DNA from: Corynebacterium poyangense | GTDB lineage: Bacteria; Actinomycetota; Actinomycetes; Mycobacteriales; Mycobacteriaceae | Direction of reading: 5' to 3' | Length of the DNA stretch: 64,000 nucleotides | Assembly (NCBI RefSeq): GCF_014522205.1 | Contig: NZ_CP046884.1 | Location: forward strand, 1,426,001-1,490,000 | Part shown: piece by piece, positions 30,504 to 37,609 of the stretch | How positions within the stretch are numbered: position 1 is the stretch's first letter | How the letters are laid out: every line of letters starts with the position of its first letter | Notes under the pieces: model-generated | What the model was told of the DNA's origin: nothing | The model's input: the letters and a program-made list of their open reading frames with translations, nothing else | The model's database searches: none | Made by a program: the position numbers and the translations under genes

Positions 30504-30642
30504 GGAGGAAAAATGACGTGGTGCTTTGTGGGGCAATCAGAAGGATGAGGCGGCTATTTATCTCGTAGCGAGATTCCTCGCCGATACCGCGGTTGTAGAG
30601 AAGGTGACAGCTGTACTCAATGGGAGGGCAACAGCAAAGGAA

Positions 30643-30717
30643 CTATGATTCACTAGTTTCTAGTTTCAGGATTCCAGTTTTTAGTAAGGGGGCTGCACTC
30701 AACACCATCCCGGCTAC
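30643..30717 (-). pseudogene. 3' relic of an MFS transporter gene
   Basis: Reads VAGMVLSAAPLLKTGIL plus a distinct tail, then stop. It matches the C-terminus of the intact transporter at 42.4 kb (IAGMVLSAAPLLKTGIL). Homology stops abruptly at 30716. The relic marks the left edge of the accessory island. Confidence 0.8.
30664..30716. repeat. Left copy of 53-bp direct repeat
   Basis: Identical at 50 of 53 positions to 42391-42443, in the same orientation. The two copies bracket the accessory island. Confidence 0.9.
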
Positions 30718-30733
30718 AAAAGAGGTTTACCTG

Positions 30734-31084
30734 CTAATCCTGGGGACTTTCATAAAGTGACCATCCAAAGTCAGGTTCGTCATTAACTTCATAGAAGTCT
30801 ATATATTCACCGTGTAGTACATGTAAATCCCAGTAGCCATCTTTTTGCAAACAGGCCAGCATTACTGCGTAATCTCTACCCTCAGCAACATCATTTGACC
30901 ACGTGATTACCTCTTGCACGGATGAAGCATGCAGAATTCTATACGAGGAACGCAGAAACGTTTTACCCTCGATGGGATCCGGAGAGGTTTCCTTCCAAAA
31001 GAAAACCCAATACTCTGGATGATCTAGAAAACGATTTGAATATCTTAGTGAAGTATTATCCGGCTTAAATTTCTCAATCTCCAT
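30734..31084 (-). CDS. Hypothetical protein, small acidic aromatic-rich
   Basis: A 116-residue soluble protein, rich in Trp, Tyr, Asp and Glu, with no signal peptide or membrane segment. I do not recognise the family. The size and composition (WDLHVLHGEYIDFYEVND near the C-terminus) resemble immunity proteins of polymorphic toxins, but no toxin gene is adjacent. The upstream neighbour is the recombinase, 72 bp away on the same strand. The ribosome site is weak. Confidence 0.55.
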   Translation of the reverse strand: MEIEKFKPDNTSLRYSNRFLDHPEYWVFFWKETSPDPIEGKTFLRSSYRILHASSVQEVITWSNDVAEGRDYAVMLACLQKDGYWDLHVLHGEYIDFYEVNDEPDFGWSLYESPQD

Positions 31085-31156
31085 AAAATCCGTCCTTATC
31101 TATCCTGCAATTTACTAAATGAATTCATAATATTTGACTACCTAAGAATACTTTTG

Positions 31157-31723
31157 CTATTTAGTATCAGCCAGGTACTTATACAAAGTAGTACGTCCAA
31201 TGCCTAGACGTCTAGCGACCACGGCTTTAGGCACCCCTTGGTCTACCCATTGTTTCGCTTGAGAGACTTGGGCAGGGGTTAATACTTTCGCTCTGCCTTT
31301 ATACACCCCCCGAGCTTTCGCTTTCGCAATCCCTTCTGCCTGACGCTCACGAATAATTGCTCGCTCAAACTCAGCAACCGAACCTAACAACCCCAACATC
31401 AACCGGGATACAGGAGACGATGTTGCTGAATACACCTGTCCTTCTTTTAAAAACTTCACCGACACACCCCGACCGGTGAGCTCATCAATAAGGCCATACA
31501 AATCCACCAAAGATCTCGCAAGCCGATCCATCGAGACCACCACAAGCTGATCCCCCGCCCGGAGATAACGCAACGCCTCATCCAACTTCGGGCGTTTCCG
31601 TACCGACCCGCTCACGGTGTCTTCAAAGATCGTAAACACCTGTTCTTGATCTAAAAGATCACGCTGCCTATCAAGGTTTTGATCTTTCGAACTTACCCGC
31701 GCATTAGAGGAGTTCTTGCCCAC
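31157..31723 (-). CDS. Serine recombinase (resolvase/invertase family), altered N-terminus
   Basis: A 188-residue small serine recombinase. The catalytic Ser is in ARVSSKDQNLDRQ (about 8-20). The Arg-rich active-site segment VVVSMDRLARSLVDL (about 61-75) and the long E-helix are present, and the C-terminal helix-turn-helix ends SKAVVARRLGIGRTTLYKYL-like. Before ARVS, family members have about five residues ending GY; here it reads GKNSSN, as if the first strand was replaced. It lies inside the left end of the island and is the only recombinase seen. Activity is uncertain. Confidence 0.82.
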   Translation of the reverse strand: MGKNSSNARVSSKDQNLDRQRDLLDQEQVFTIFEDTVSGSVRKRPKLDEALRYLRAGDQLVVVSMDRLARSLVDLYGLIDELTGRGVSVKFLKEGQVYSATSSPVSRLMLGLLGSVAEFERAIIRERQAEGIAKAKARGVYKGRAKVLTPAQVSQAKQWVDQGVPKAVVARRLGIGRTTLYKYLADTK

Positions 31724-32021
31724 TGGGCTACTTCAACTCCTTGGTCTGTCTTGGTTATTACCTGAGAAACCATGACATGTGAAATGTTTTTGACATTTGG
31801 TATAATTGGTCCCCGTTGAGCAAAACGTATTACTATACCCACGCCTATTCTATTACATTCATCGTTTGCTGTTTTTATCGGAATCCCTTATTTCGCTATC
31901 GCAATGGAGGGAATTGCGGTCTATTGTAAGATTCCCACTTCTATGGTAGGTGACGAATTAAGTAGAATCATCAAAACAATTTTTGGGGAAAGAATTAGTG
32001 CTTTTACTATAAGGAGATCGC
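31724..32021. other. AT-rich intergenic region, recombinase / membrane protein
   Basis: 298 bp between divergent genes. TATAAT occurs at 31801-31806 on the plus strand without a well-placed -35. An AAGGAG ribosome site at 32011-32016 serves the downstream gene. No other feature seen. Confidence 0.4.
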
Positions 32022-32591
32022 GTGACTAAGAATTTAAAACCGCGTGGACGAAATAAGTTTGAGGCAACGGTCTTCGCCTATGGACCGACGAGACTGATAA
32101 TGAGTATGTTTTTTTCAGTAGGATTCATTCTAATTGTTTCGGTTGCTGATGGTGTTTATTCTGTAGTGTGGGGCGTGATTTTTTTACTCACTGCAACGGC
32201 GGCTTCACTGTTTAATGTCACTGTTCGTGTGACCGTATCGGGTGATGTGAGGGTTTCAGTGTTAGGGATTCGAATTTTCCGCGATTCGGCAACGGATATT
32301 GTGGCTATTACTCGGCTTACTGATGCTGATAAGTCGTGGTCGACGAAAGTGTCTTTTGGCCTGTACTTCGCGGGCATCCGTACGTTATGGGCGGCTGCTG
32401 GTATTCCCGTTGTTCGTATACAAGGGGAGCGGAAATCGGTGATAGTTACGGTAACGAAAATAGATGAGTTTGTTGACTGCGTGGCAAAGTGTCAAGGGAA
32501 AGATCCCAGCGAAATCTATCGGGAGTCTACTTTCATGCGACAAAGCGCCAAATCCGAAGGGCGAATCGGTAACAAGAGCCGTCTGATGTAG
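32022..32591 (+). CDS. Hypothetical membrane protein, PH-like C-terminal part
   Basis: A 189-residue protein with a GTG start and an ideal AAGGAG 5 bp upstream. Two hydrophobic segments (about 28-45 and 48-68) are followed by a beta-rich part with alternating hydrophobics (FNVTVRVTVSGDVRVSVLG), like membrane-associated PH-type or DUF1648 neighbours. The C-terminus is basic. I do not recognise a named family. Codon frame and ribosome site look genuine, so it may be one of the few intact island genes. Confidence 0.6.
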   Translation: MTKNLKPRGRNKFEATVFAYGPTRLIMSMFFSVGFILIVSVADGVYSVVWGVIFLLTATAASLFNVTVRVTVSGDVRVSVLGIRIFRDSATDIVAITRLTDADKSWSTKVSFGLYFAGIRTLWAAAGIPVVRIQGERKSVIVTVTKIDEFVDCVAKCQGKDPSEIYRESTFMRQSAKSEGRIGNKSRLM

Positions 32592-32819
32592 ATCCGGTTG
32601 ACTTTCTAAATGTGCAGTGATGGGTTTTCAGGGGAATTATCGCATTGAGTCCCGTTGAACTCATCTGAGTAGTGCTTCGGTATGATCTGGTCCTCTCACG
32701 AATATGTTGGCATAGTTACGGAGAATCAATACACCGCCACCAGATCTCTTTAATCGTAGGCTGCTTTCCCTCAACAAAATACCTGGTTCGCAAAGCAATA
32801 CGGCGTAGCTATCTGGTCA

Positions 32820-33146
32820 TTATTTACGCAATCCTAGAGTCATGTAGCGCAACGTGAGCGGCGTGATAACCACACATTCCGTGAGCTCCACCCCCGGAGA
32901 GGGTGAGTCCGAGCAGAGGAAAATACCGTTATGCTCTGTGGAGTAGGGATTGACAGAGATACGAGGTAGAAAGATGAGCTGTTTGAGTGAATTAGCGCCG
33001 CCTATTATGTTGCCACCGATATAAAAGGCAGTTCCCCGAACATCCAAGAAGCAACTATGGGCCCCCCAAGGCTCTAAAACGATTTGAGCTTTTACATGTA
33101 CAGGGCGCGAAAAATGAAACCTGTGTTCATAAACCGATCCCCGCAC
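32820..33146 (-). CDS. Possible small hypothetical protein
   Basis: 108 residues from GTG 33146. A GGGAGG sequence is only 1-2 bp from the start, too close for a good ribosome site. The product is hydrophobic in places with three Cys and no family likeness I know. It may be a relic or chance frame. Confidence 0.25.
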   Translation of the reverse strand: MRGSVYEHRFHFSRPVHVKAQIVLEPWGAHSCFLDVRGTAFYIGGNIIGGANSLKQLIFLPRISVNPYSTEHNGIFLCSDSPSPGVELTECVVITPLTLRYMTLGLRK

Positions 33147-33269
33147 CCCTCCCTTAAGGGATCTAGTCTCGATACACTATATGTTCTTTTAGACAATCAC
33201 AGAGAACCCCTGCCCAGAGAGTGAGTGTGGGAAGGGGGCTTTTAGGGCTTGTTGCTAACAGGAAGAGAC

Positions 33270-33321
33270 AAAGACCTAATCACTGCAATTGGCCACCCTG
33301 AGAGGGAGTGATGAGGTCTTT
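33270..33321. repeat. 15-bp inverted repeat, possible structured RNA
   Basis: AAAGACCTAATCACT (33270-33284) pairs with AGTGATGAGGTCTTT (33307-33321) with one mismatch, around a 22-nt loop. The outer flanks GTTGCT and AGCAAC also pair. It lies downstream of the ParB-like gene. Confidence 0.6.
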
Positions 33322-33373
33322 GAGGTACAAGCAACAGACTTTTTGCTGTCTACCGAACCACCCACTCACAATA

Positions 33374-33395
33374 TGTTCGTGCCATAGCATGAACA
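33374..33395. repeat. Palindrome next to partition genes
   Basis: TGTTCGTGC and GCATGAACA pair 8 of 9 around CATA. It could be a partition-site or operator element of the neighbouring par genes. Confidence 0.4.
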
Positions 33396-33426
33396 TGCTT
33401 ACGGACGATCATGTTTTATGCCGGTG

Positions 33427-33648
33427 TTACCGGATCGGATCTCCTGCTTCATTGATTCCGTATCGTTCTTGAAGGATCGATGACAGCATGGCTGAAGTAT
33501 TCGTCTGCTTGTCGAAGGCTTCATTTTTTAATTCTTTTAACAACGGGGCTGGCACATAAAAAGTTGTTCTTTTCTGGGGATTCTTTCGTGCCGGAAGAGT
33601 TTCAATAACCTTTTTTGCTTGGTTTGCTCGCGGATTTTTAAAGCTCAT
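33427..33648 (-). CDS. ParB-like ribbon-helix-helix partition protein
   Basis: A 73-residue small basic protein. I take ATG 33648, since GGAG lies 6-7 bp upstream; the frame is open to 33666. The C-terminal half (KRTTFYVPAPLLKELKNEAF...SAMLSSILQERYG) has a beta strand and two helices, the layout of ribbon-helix-helix DNA-binding proteins that act as centromere binders in plasmid ParA systems. The start overlaps the 3' end of the parA relic, which is the normal parAB arrangement. It may still be intact although its partner is broken. Confidence 0.6.
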   Translation of the reverse strand: MSFKNPRANQAKKVIETLPARKNPQKRTTFYVPAPLLKELKNEAFDKQTNTSAMLSSILQERYGINEAGDPIR

Positions 33649-34231
33649 CTTCATCTCCAAATGCATTAACTATTTCAGATAAAACATCGTCGTATCCATA
33701 CAGCTTCTGTAGAACTCTCCCATATTCTCGTGCAATATCCACCTTTTCAGGAATACAGGAACGGAACGTTTCCACTCCCCAATTTTCAATAGTTTCTCTT
33801 GCTTCAATATAAAGCTTCGAATTGAAACCCACGTGAGTAAGAAGAACACCAACAGGCTTATCTCCTATCGCATCCAGAGTAGGAATAATACGAGCTACAT
33901 CTTACGGTTTCGGAGAGGTGGGGATGATTATAAAATCAGCTACGTCTAAAGCTGACTGGATTTCTCGCGGCGATCCTGGTGGAGTATCCATAATAGATAT
34001 TACTCCTTCAGGAAAACGCAGTCTCTCTATATCAGTCGCCGTCGCAGAGATGACTGCAAAGGGAAACCCCTTCTCCCGATCAGTAGCTTCCCGCGCCCAA
34101 GAGAAGCAACTTCCCTGTCGATCCAGGTCAGAGATTCGCGCACTAAAGCCGCGCCATTTGGCTGCCAGACCAAGAAAAACGCTGAGTTGTTTTCCCACCC
34201 CGGCTTTAGTGTTCACTATCGCGATAATCAT
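33638..34231 (-). pseudogene. parA: parA plasmid-partition ATPase, inactivated
   Basis: A ParA/Soj-type ATPase. The N-terminus MIIAIVNTKAGVGK starts like a deviant Walker A, but the essential Thr/Ser pair after Lys is replaced by Gln-Leu. Walker B-like ISIMDTPPG follows. An in-frame TAA at 33902-33904 cuts the protein after about 109 residues. The same frame continues as DVARIIPTLDAIGDKPVGVL... to 33638, giving a full length near 197, typical for small plasmid ParA proteins. Two independent lesions make function very unlikely. Confidence 0.8.
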
Positions 34232-34663
34232 ACCCTCAAAAATGCTCTCACCAGCAGTAATTCCTACATGTTAAAACCTGCACATGCTAAAACTTGAAAA
34301 GGCTATAACATGATAGTGTTCTTCTAACCCAGAACTACACCTGAACTAACGAGAACTTCACTCGAGTTCACGGAGAAAAAGACCAAACTTGCCAGAGGTG
34401 TGCTTATCTCAAACAGATCACCTACACTCATGCCTATGCTTTCTCCCAGATGGTGACTGGGAGTTAAGCGAAGCCTGGAGCAGATGTCGACTGCCCCGGG
34501 CTTCAACTATTCATCAGTATCGGACTCAGAATAACACCAATGATATTCCAGAGAGATCCTCAACATGAGACTCTTCCCAGAAGAAGAACATATGGATGTA
34601 TGTGCATATGAACATACAGTTGAATCTGTTCTAGTTAAATAGAACTTACTTGCATGAACAGAG
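34232..34663. other. Intergenic region upstream of parA
   Basis: 432 bp. It holds the 16-bp-spaced direct repeats at 34266-34296, a hairpin (CTCCCAG/CTGGGAG, 34443-34463) and a CATATG-rich stretch near 34588-34616. No gene seen. Confidence 0.4.
34266..34296. repeat. Direct repeats upstream of parA
   Basis: ACATGTTAAAACCTG (34266-34280) and ACATGCTAAAACTTG (34282-34296) match at 13 of 15 positions with a 16-bp period. They lie about 35 bp upstream of the parA start, where an autoregulatory or centromere site is expected. Confidence 0.6.
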
Positions 34664-34843
34664 TTATTCGAGTGCCCACTCTTCCCATAATTGGCAAAGG
34701 CTCGTGTCGTCTTCAAGAGCGGCAAGCTTCGCTTGTTTTAGAAGATCTTTATCCTTGACGTATAGACGTAAGGTTGCCGTTCGCTCCTGAAATCCAGCAA
34801 GAGGAGCCGATTTTATAGCTTTTCTCGCCTTATTGATTTCCAC
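34664..34843 (-). CDS. Small DNA-binding-like protein, plasmid-type
   Basis: 59 residues from GTG 34843. It contains a basic helix (NKARKAIKSAPLAGF), then ATLRLYVKDKDLLKQAKLAA and SLCQLWEEWALE. A beta strand followed by two helices resembles ribbon-helix-helix partition or copy-control proteins. The frame stays open upstream to a stop near 34900 without a better start, so the gene may be truncated. It lies directly downstream of the methyltransferase relic. Confidence 0.4.
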   Translation of the reverse strand: MEINKARKAIKSAPLAGFQERTATLRLYVKDKDLLKQAKLAALEDDTSLCQLWEEWALE

Positions 34844-34871
34844 GGAATTTGCCGACTTTAAGGTTAAAATA

Positions 34872-35334
34872 TCAGTTGAGCAAAACTCTCGCCTTTAAAT
34901 ATAAGCCATATAGGATTAAAGCCTCAATTATGAATACTCTGTCTTGTGAGAGAGTTTGATACGCATTCAAGAAAGTCTTGATTTGTGCATCATAATCTAA
35001 AGCTGAATAGATTGTATTGCAGACAAGTATACAAGCATCGTTTTCATCCTCACCTATTAATTCAATTGCAAAATCACACAGGCGGGCTTTCTGACCTAGC
35101 GTCCGATTTTTCATTCAGTCTGTCTAGCATTTCTCTCGAATTGTCTACCCCTTTCACAGAATAGCCCTGATTGCTCAGCGGTCTTGCTATTCGCCCGGTT
35201 CCGATTCCAAACTCGAAAATATTTGATTCTGGACTTCAACGGAATAAACAGTACGCAACATTGACTGAATCACTATAATCTGGATATAAAAGATCATATA
35301 TTTCCGCAAGTTCACGGTGATAAAACTGGGTCAT
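34872..35334 (-). pseudogene. Class I SAM methyltransferase relic
   Basis: From ATG 35334 the frame reads MTQFYHRELAEIYDLLYPDY, then meets TGA at 35236-35238, then continues FEFGIGTGRIARPLS (SAM motif I) and GYSVKGVDNSREML (motif II). A frameshift near 35115 moves to a frame giving ACILVCNTIYSALDYDAQIK and FLNAYQTLSQDRVFIIEA, the post-I and beta5 segments. The gene is truncated after that. It resembles small-molecule or RiPP-tailoring methyltransferases of the methyltransf_25 type. It lies downstream of the peptide operon on the same strand. Confidence 0.75.
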
Positions 35335-35399
35335 GACTTCATCCTAAGTGAACAGTCATATTCGTAGTATCCGATTTAGCTCCCTGATGTTGCATCCCG

Positions 35400-35633
35400 T
35401 CACTGGGAAAGCAAAGTAAAGATATACGTCGCCGTTTTAAGGCTGAGTGCTGGCTCCCTACTTCTTAGCTCCTTGATTGCGGTTACAGGCGACTTGCGTG
35501 GATCAATATTTTTGTCCTCAAGGACGGACCGCGCCCAGGCTACGCTTGCCTTTTTAGGGTCGTGTTCTTTTCCGAATATAAGGTTTATTTCTCCAATAGG
35601 ATTCGTGGAGTCGCCGAAGATTCGAGATCTCAT
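35400..35633 (-). CDS. Third gene of small-peptide operon, unknown
   Basis: A 77-residue soluble protein whose ATG directly follows the stop of the upstream 46-residue gene. The C-terminal half SPVTAIKELRSREPALSLK resembles the helix-loop-helix of ribosomal L7/L12 C-terminal-like domains (VIKxLRExTGLxLKEAK), though this likeness is by eye. No signal peptide. It is possibly an immunity or accessory protein for the two peptides upstream (inference from position). Confidence 0.5.
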   Translation of the reverse strand: MRSRIFGDSTNPIGEINLIFGKEHDPKKASVAWARSVLEDKNIDPRKSPVTAIKELRSREPALSLKTATYIFTLLSQ

Positions 35634-35774
35634 TTAAACTGTCTCCCCTCTAGCGGACGATGCCATGACAGATGTTATCGGTAAGATTGCGGGTGCCTCA
35701 TCCTCACTTACGGTGTTGAGTTCAATCACCGTGCTATAGGAGGAATATCCTTTGATTGGTTCTACACTATTCAC
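35634..35774 (-). CDS. Putative 46-residue precursor peptide
   Basis: GTG start with AAAGGA 9 bp upstream. A leader-like first part (VEPIKGYSSYSTVIELNTV) is followed by an acidic SEDEAP stretch and a small, hydroxyl-rich end (AILPITSVMASSARGETV). The size, acidic hinge and Ser/Thr-rich C-terminus fit a RiPP precursor. TSVMASSA recalls the SVMA start of thioviridamide-type cores, but the C-terminal Cys of those is missing. It is tightly packed between the interrupted peptide gene and the 77-residue gene. Confidence 0.45.
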   Translation of the reverse strand: MNSVEPIKGYSSYSTVIELNTVSEDEAPAILPITSVMASSARGETV

Positions 35775-35777
35775 TCC

Positions 35778-35990
35778 TTAACATCCTTTCATTAGTGGTC
35801 CAATAGCACTTCCGCCGACCATTGAAATGCCCCCGCCGCATGCGAAGGAAGATTCTCCAATGAAACTTAAGATTCCTGGCGTTGCTGGAGCAACTCCAAC
35901 ATGAATTATTACTAGTTCTTATTCCGACGCATAGGCAGCATAACCAGTTACAAGATCTTGAGTCCGACTTGAGGCAGTTGTCCGGTTCAC
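35778..35990 (-). pseudogene. Bacteriocin/RiPP-like precursor peptide gene with internal stop
   Basis: From GTG 35990, with AAGGAG 8 bp upstream, the frame codes 23 residues ending YAAYASE, meets TAA at 35919-35921, and continues in the same frame for 46 residues to a stop at 35778. The second part is rich in Gly, Ser and Ile with two Cys (PGILSFIGESSFACGGG and a C-terminal LMKGC). A 70-residue precursor with a short leader and Gly/Cys-rich core is the simplest reading. If the stop is real it is inactive. Confidence 0.5.
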
Positions 35991-36468
35991 GACTAGATCT
36001 CCTTAAGATTAAGTTGGTTATTCCTGGTCCATGCGGAGCCGGAGTGGGATCTCATATGACACTGATCATTGTGCATGACGCTTGGAACTTAGAACTGCAA
36101 CCGATAATACCCCGTTTCTCGAATTGAGAGATGGATCATGTATACCCCCCCGGAGAAAGCTCCTACTTGGGAAGACACCTAATAAAGGTATGGGAAACAA
36201 TAATATAAAGGAAACCTTTAGGATTCATACTTAATCAGAATGTCACGGCAGCCTGAGAGGGGTTATCAACGTGAGCTTGGATTGTTCTATTTAGACAGTA
36301 CATCAATGAGATCTTGTGGAAGACTAGATTTTAAATAGTTCACATTGGGTTATAAATAAGGAAAAATGACAGATACACAATAGCAAATTTCGCAACCTAT
36401 AGTAACGTTTGGTACTATTCATAATTTTATCAAGGCGGTAAAGCGTAACACTATAAATATCTCCTAGT
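35991..36468. other. Upstream region of peptide operon
   Basis: About 480 bp. AAGGAG at 35999-36004 (minus) serves the first peptide gene. The rest is AT-rich with no convincing gene on either strand; promoters for the operon should lie here. Confidence 0.4.
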
Positions 36469-36735
36469 TTAATACCCCTTCCCCAAGATAAAGTATTGCT
36501 CGTTGGGAGGTGTAGTGGGTTTTTTCATGATTCTTCTCATATAGCCAATATCCCCTCCGAGAATGTCGCATAAGCCGGTTTCGATGCGGCAGAGCAGGTT
36601 CACGGGGCATCGAGCAGCAGCATTAGTCACACAGACGGGGTTACTAAGCCGTAGACAATATGCCCGGTAACTACCGGCCTGGGTGAGCGACAGCCCAGGT
36701 TGGTGCTGGTAAACCACTTGATAATGCGAGGTCAC
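36469..36735 (-). CDS. Possible degenerate WhiB-like protein
   Basis: 88 residues. The central part AAARCPVNLLCRIETG followed by LCDILGGDIGYMRR recalls the WhiB core (CxxCPVxxxCLxYAxETG..GVWGG..R), but the Cys two residues before CPV is absent and the GVWGG turn reads DILGGD. The N-terminus overlaps the next gene in another frame. It may be a relic of a phage or plasmid WhiB-like regulator, or a chance frame. Confidence 0.3.
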   Translation of the reverse strand: MTSHYQVVYQHQPGLSLTQAGSYRAYCLRLSNPVCVTNAAARCPVNLLCRIETGLCDILGGDIGYMRRIMKKPTTPPNEQYFILGKGY

Positions 36736-36949
36736 GGATGTCGGTGTTATCGACGTCGGTGACGGTCAAGGACTTTAAGCAGGCGGGGTTTGACTCAATC
36801 ATCGGCATGCCCACGGCCTTAGTCCGGCTGGTGCGCCTATAGGGTCCGGCTTTCTCCAACATGGCTAGCGGGACATATAGCCGCCACAGATCATCGAACA
36901 AAGCGAGCTGTTCGGCCTCATCGAGGTGTGCGATCTCGTCTGGTGTCAC
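36671..36949 (-). CDS. Hypothetical small protein
   Basis: 92 residues beginning MTPDEIAHLDEAEQLALFDD, an acidic amphipathic helix of a kind common at the N-terminus of plasmid and phage proteins. The rest has no motif I recognise. The 3' part overlaps the possible WhiB-like frame, and one of the two is probably frameshifted or spurious. Confidence 0.35.
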   Translation of the reverse strand: MTPDEIAHLDEAEQLALFDDLWRLYVPLAMLEKAGPYRRTSRTKAVGMPMIESNPACLKSLTVTDVDNTDIRDLALSSGLPAPTWAVAHPGR

Positions 36950-37140
36950 TGGGGCCTATAGAGTCATGTCCAAAGCATGACACAAAGCGTGAGGGACAGA
37001 TTCTGAGAAGACAGCAGTCACTAAACCTTAACTTCAGCATTCTTAAAACTGCCCGGTACTGTTTCCAGTCAGATACAAAATAGCTTGAAACAAATCTACT
37101 TCCTAAAGGAAGGAACACCGTTTATTGCTTACGGTATAGC

Positions 37141-37609
37141 TCAATTCTTACGCGGAGCGCTCCTACGTCCTCTAGGAAGGGAGACTCCAGCAGTTCGAAG
37201 AGCTCTATTTACTGTCTGCCTAGACACATTGAACTCATTCATCGCATCAGCGATAGAAGGATATTGTCCGGTCTGTCCGTAAGTATCGAGGAAGTACCCA
37301 GCTATCTTGGAACCCTTGCCCTTTGCTAACAGCTCCACGTCGATTATTGGCTTGTCGAAGTTTGGTTCGTTGTCTTTGTGCGTGTTCTCCTTGAGGTTCG
37401 TTCTTCCACCTCTGCGCTGCTTTCTGCCCACCTCTACGGCCCATCGTGGCGAGCGCTTTACGATCACGAGTGTTGCCGCGGAAATAGGCGCAGAAGACTT
37501 GCCGGTTCTCTGTGCTGAACTTGTCTTTCTGCTTAACACGTAGCCACGTACACGGCGTGCCATCGTCTGGCGATCTCGCATCGGGGCATCTCTGGGGATC
37601 TACCATCAC
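37141..37609 (-). pseudogene. repB-like plasmid replication gene, frameshifted
   Basis: Two overlapping frames make one protein. The first (from 37609) gives MMVDPQRCPDARSPDDGTPC and FCAYFRGNTRDRKALATMGRRGGQKAAQRW. After a shift near 37380 the second gives FDKPIIDVELLAKGKGSK, then SIADAMNEFNVSRQTVNRALRTAGV, a clear helix-turn-helix. Corynebacterial theta plasmids carry a small DNA-binding Rep gene directly after repA, overlapping it, as here. It is inactivated by the frameshift. Confidence 0.7.

Larger units (their letters stand above)
32592..33426. other. Gene-poor stretch, island
   Basis: About 830 bp without a convincing gene. A minus-strand open frame at 32820-33146 (108 codons) is listed separately. 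Inverted repeats lie at 33270-33321 and 33374-33395. Confidence 0.4.

Noticed and set aside
30505..30546. Plus-strand mini-frame MTWCFVGQSEG with an AGGAGG upstream, divergent from uraA
   Set aside because: Eleven codons only, and the AGGAGG is the complement of sequence around the uraA -10 box. No sign of translation or an attenuator hairpin.
31788..31806. TTGACA next to TATAAT as a promoter
   Set aside because: The spacing is about 5-7 bp, far too short for a sigma-70 type promoter.
33270..33321. CRISPR or IS end
   Set aside because: Only one inverted pair exists, no spacer array, no transposase. I found no CRISPR array or insertion sequence in the window.
35882..36127. Plus-strand 81-codon frame in the peptide operon
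   Set aside because: It lies opposite the peptide gene, which has a better ribosome site and operon spacing. The product has no plausible domain.
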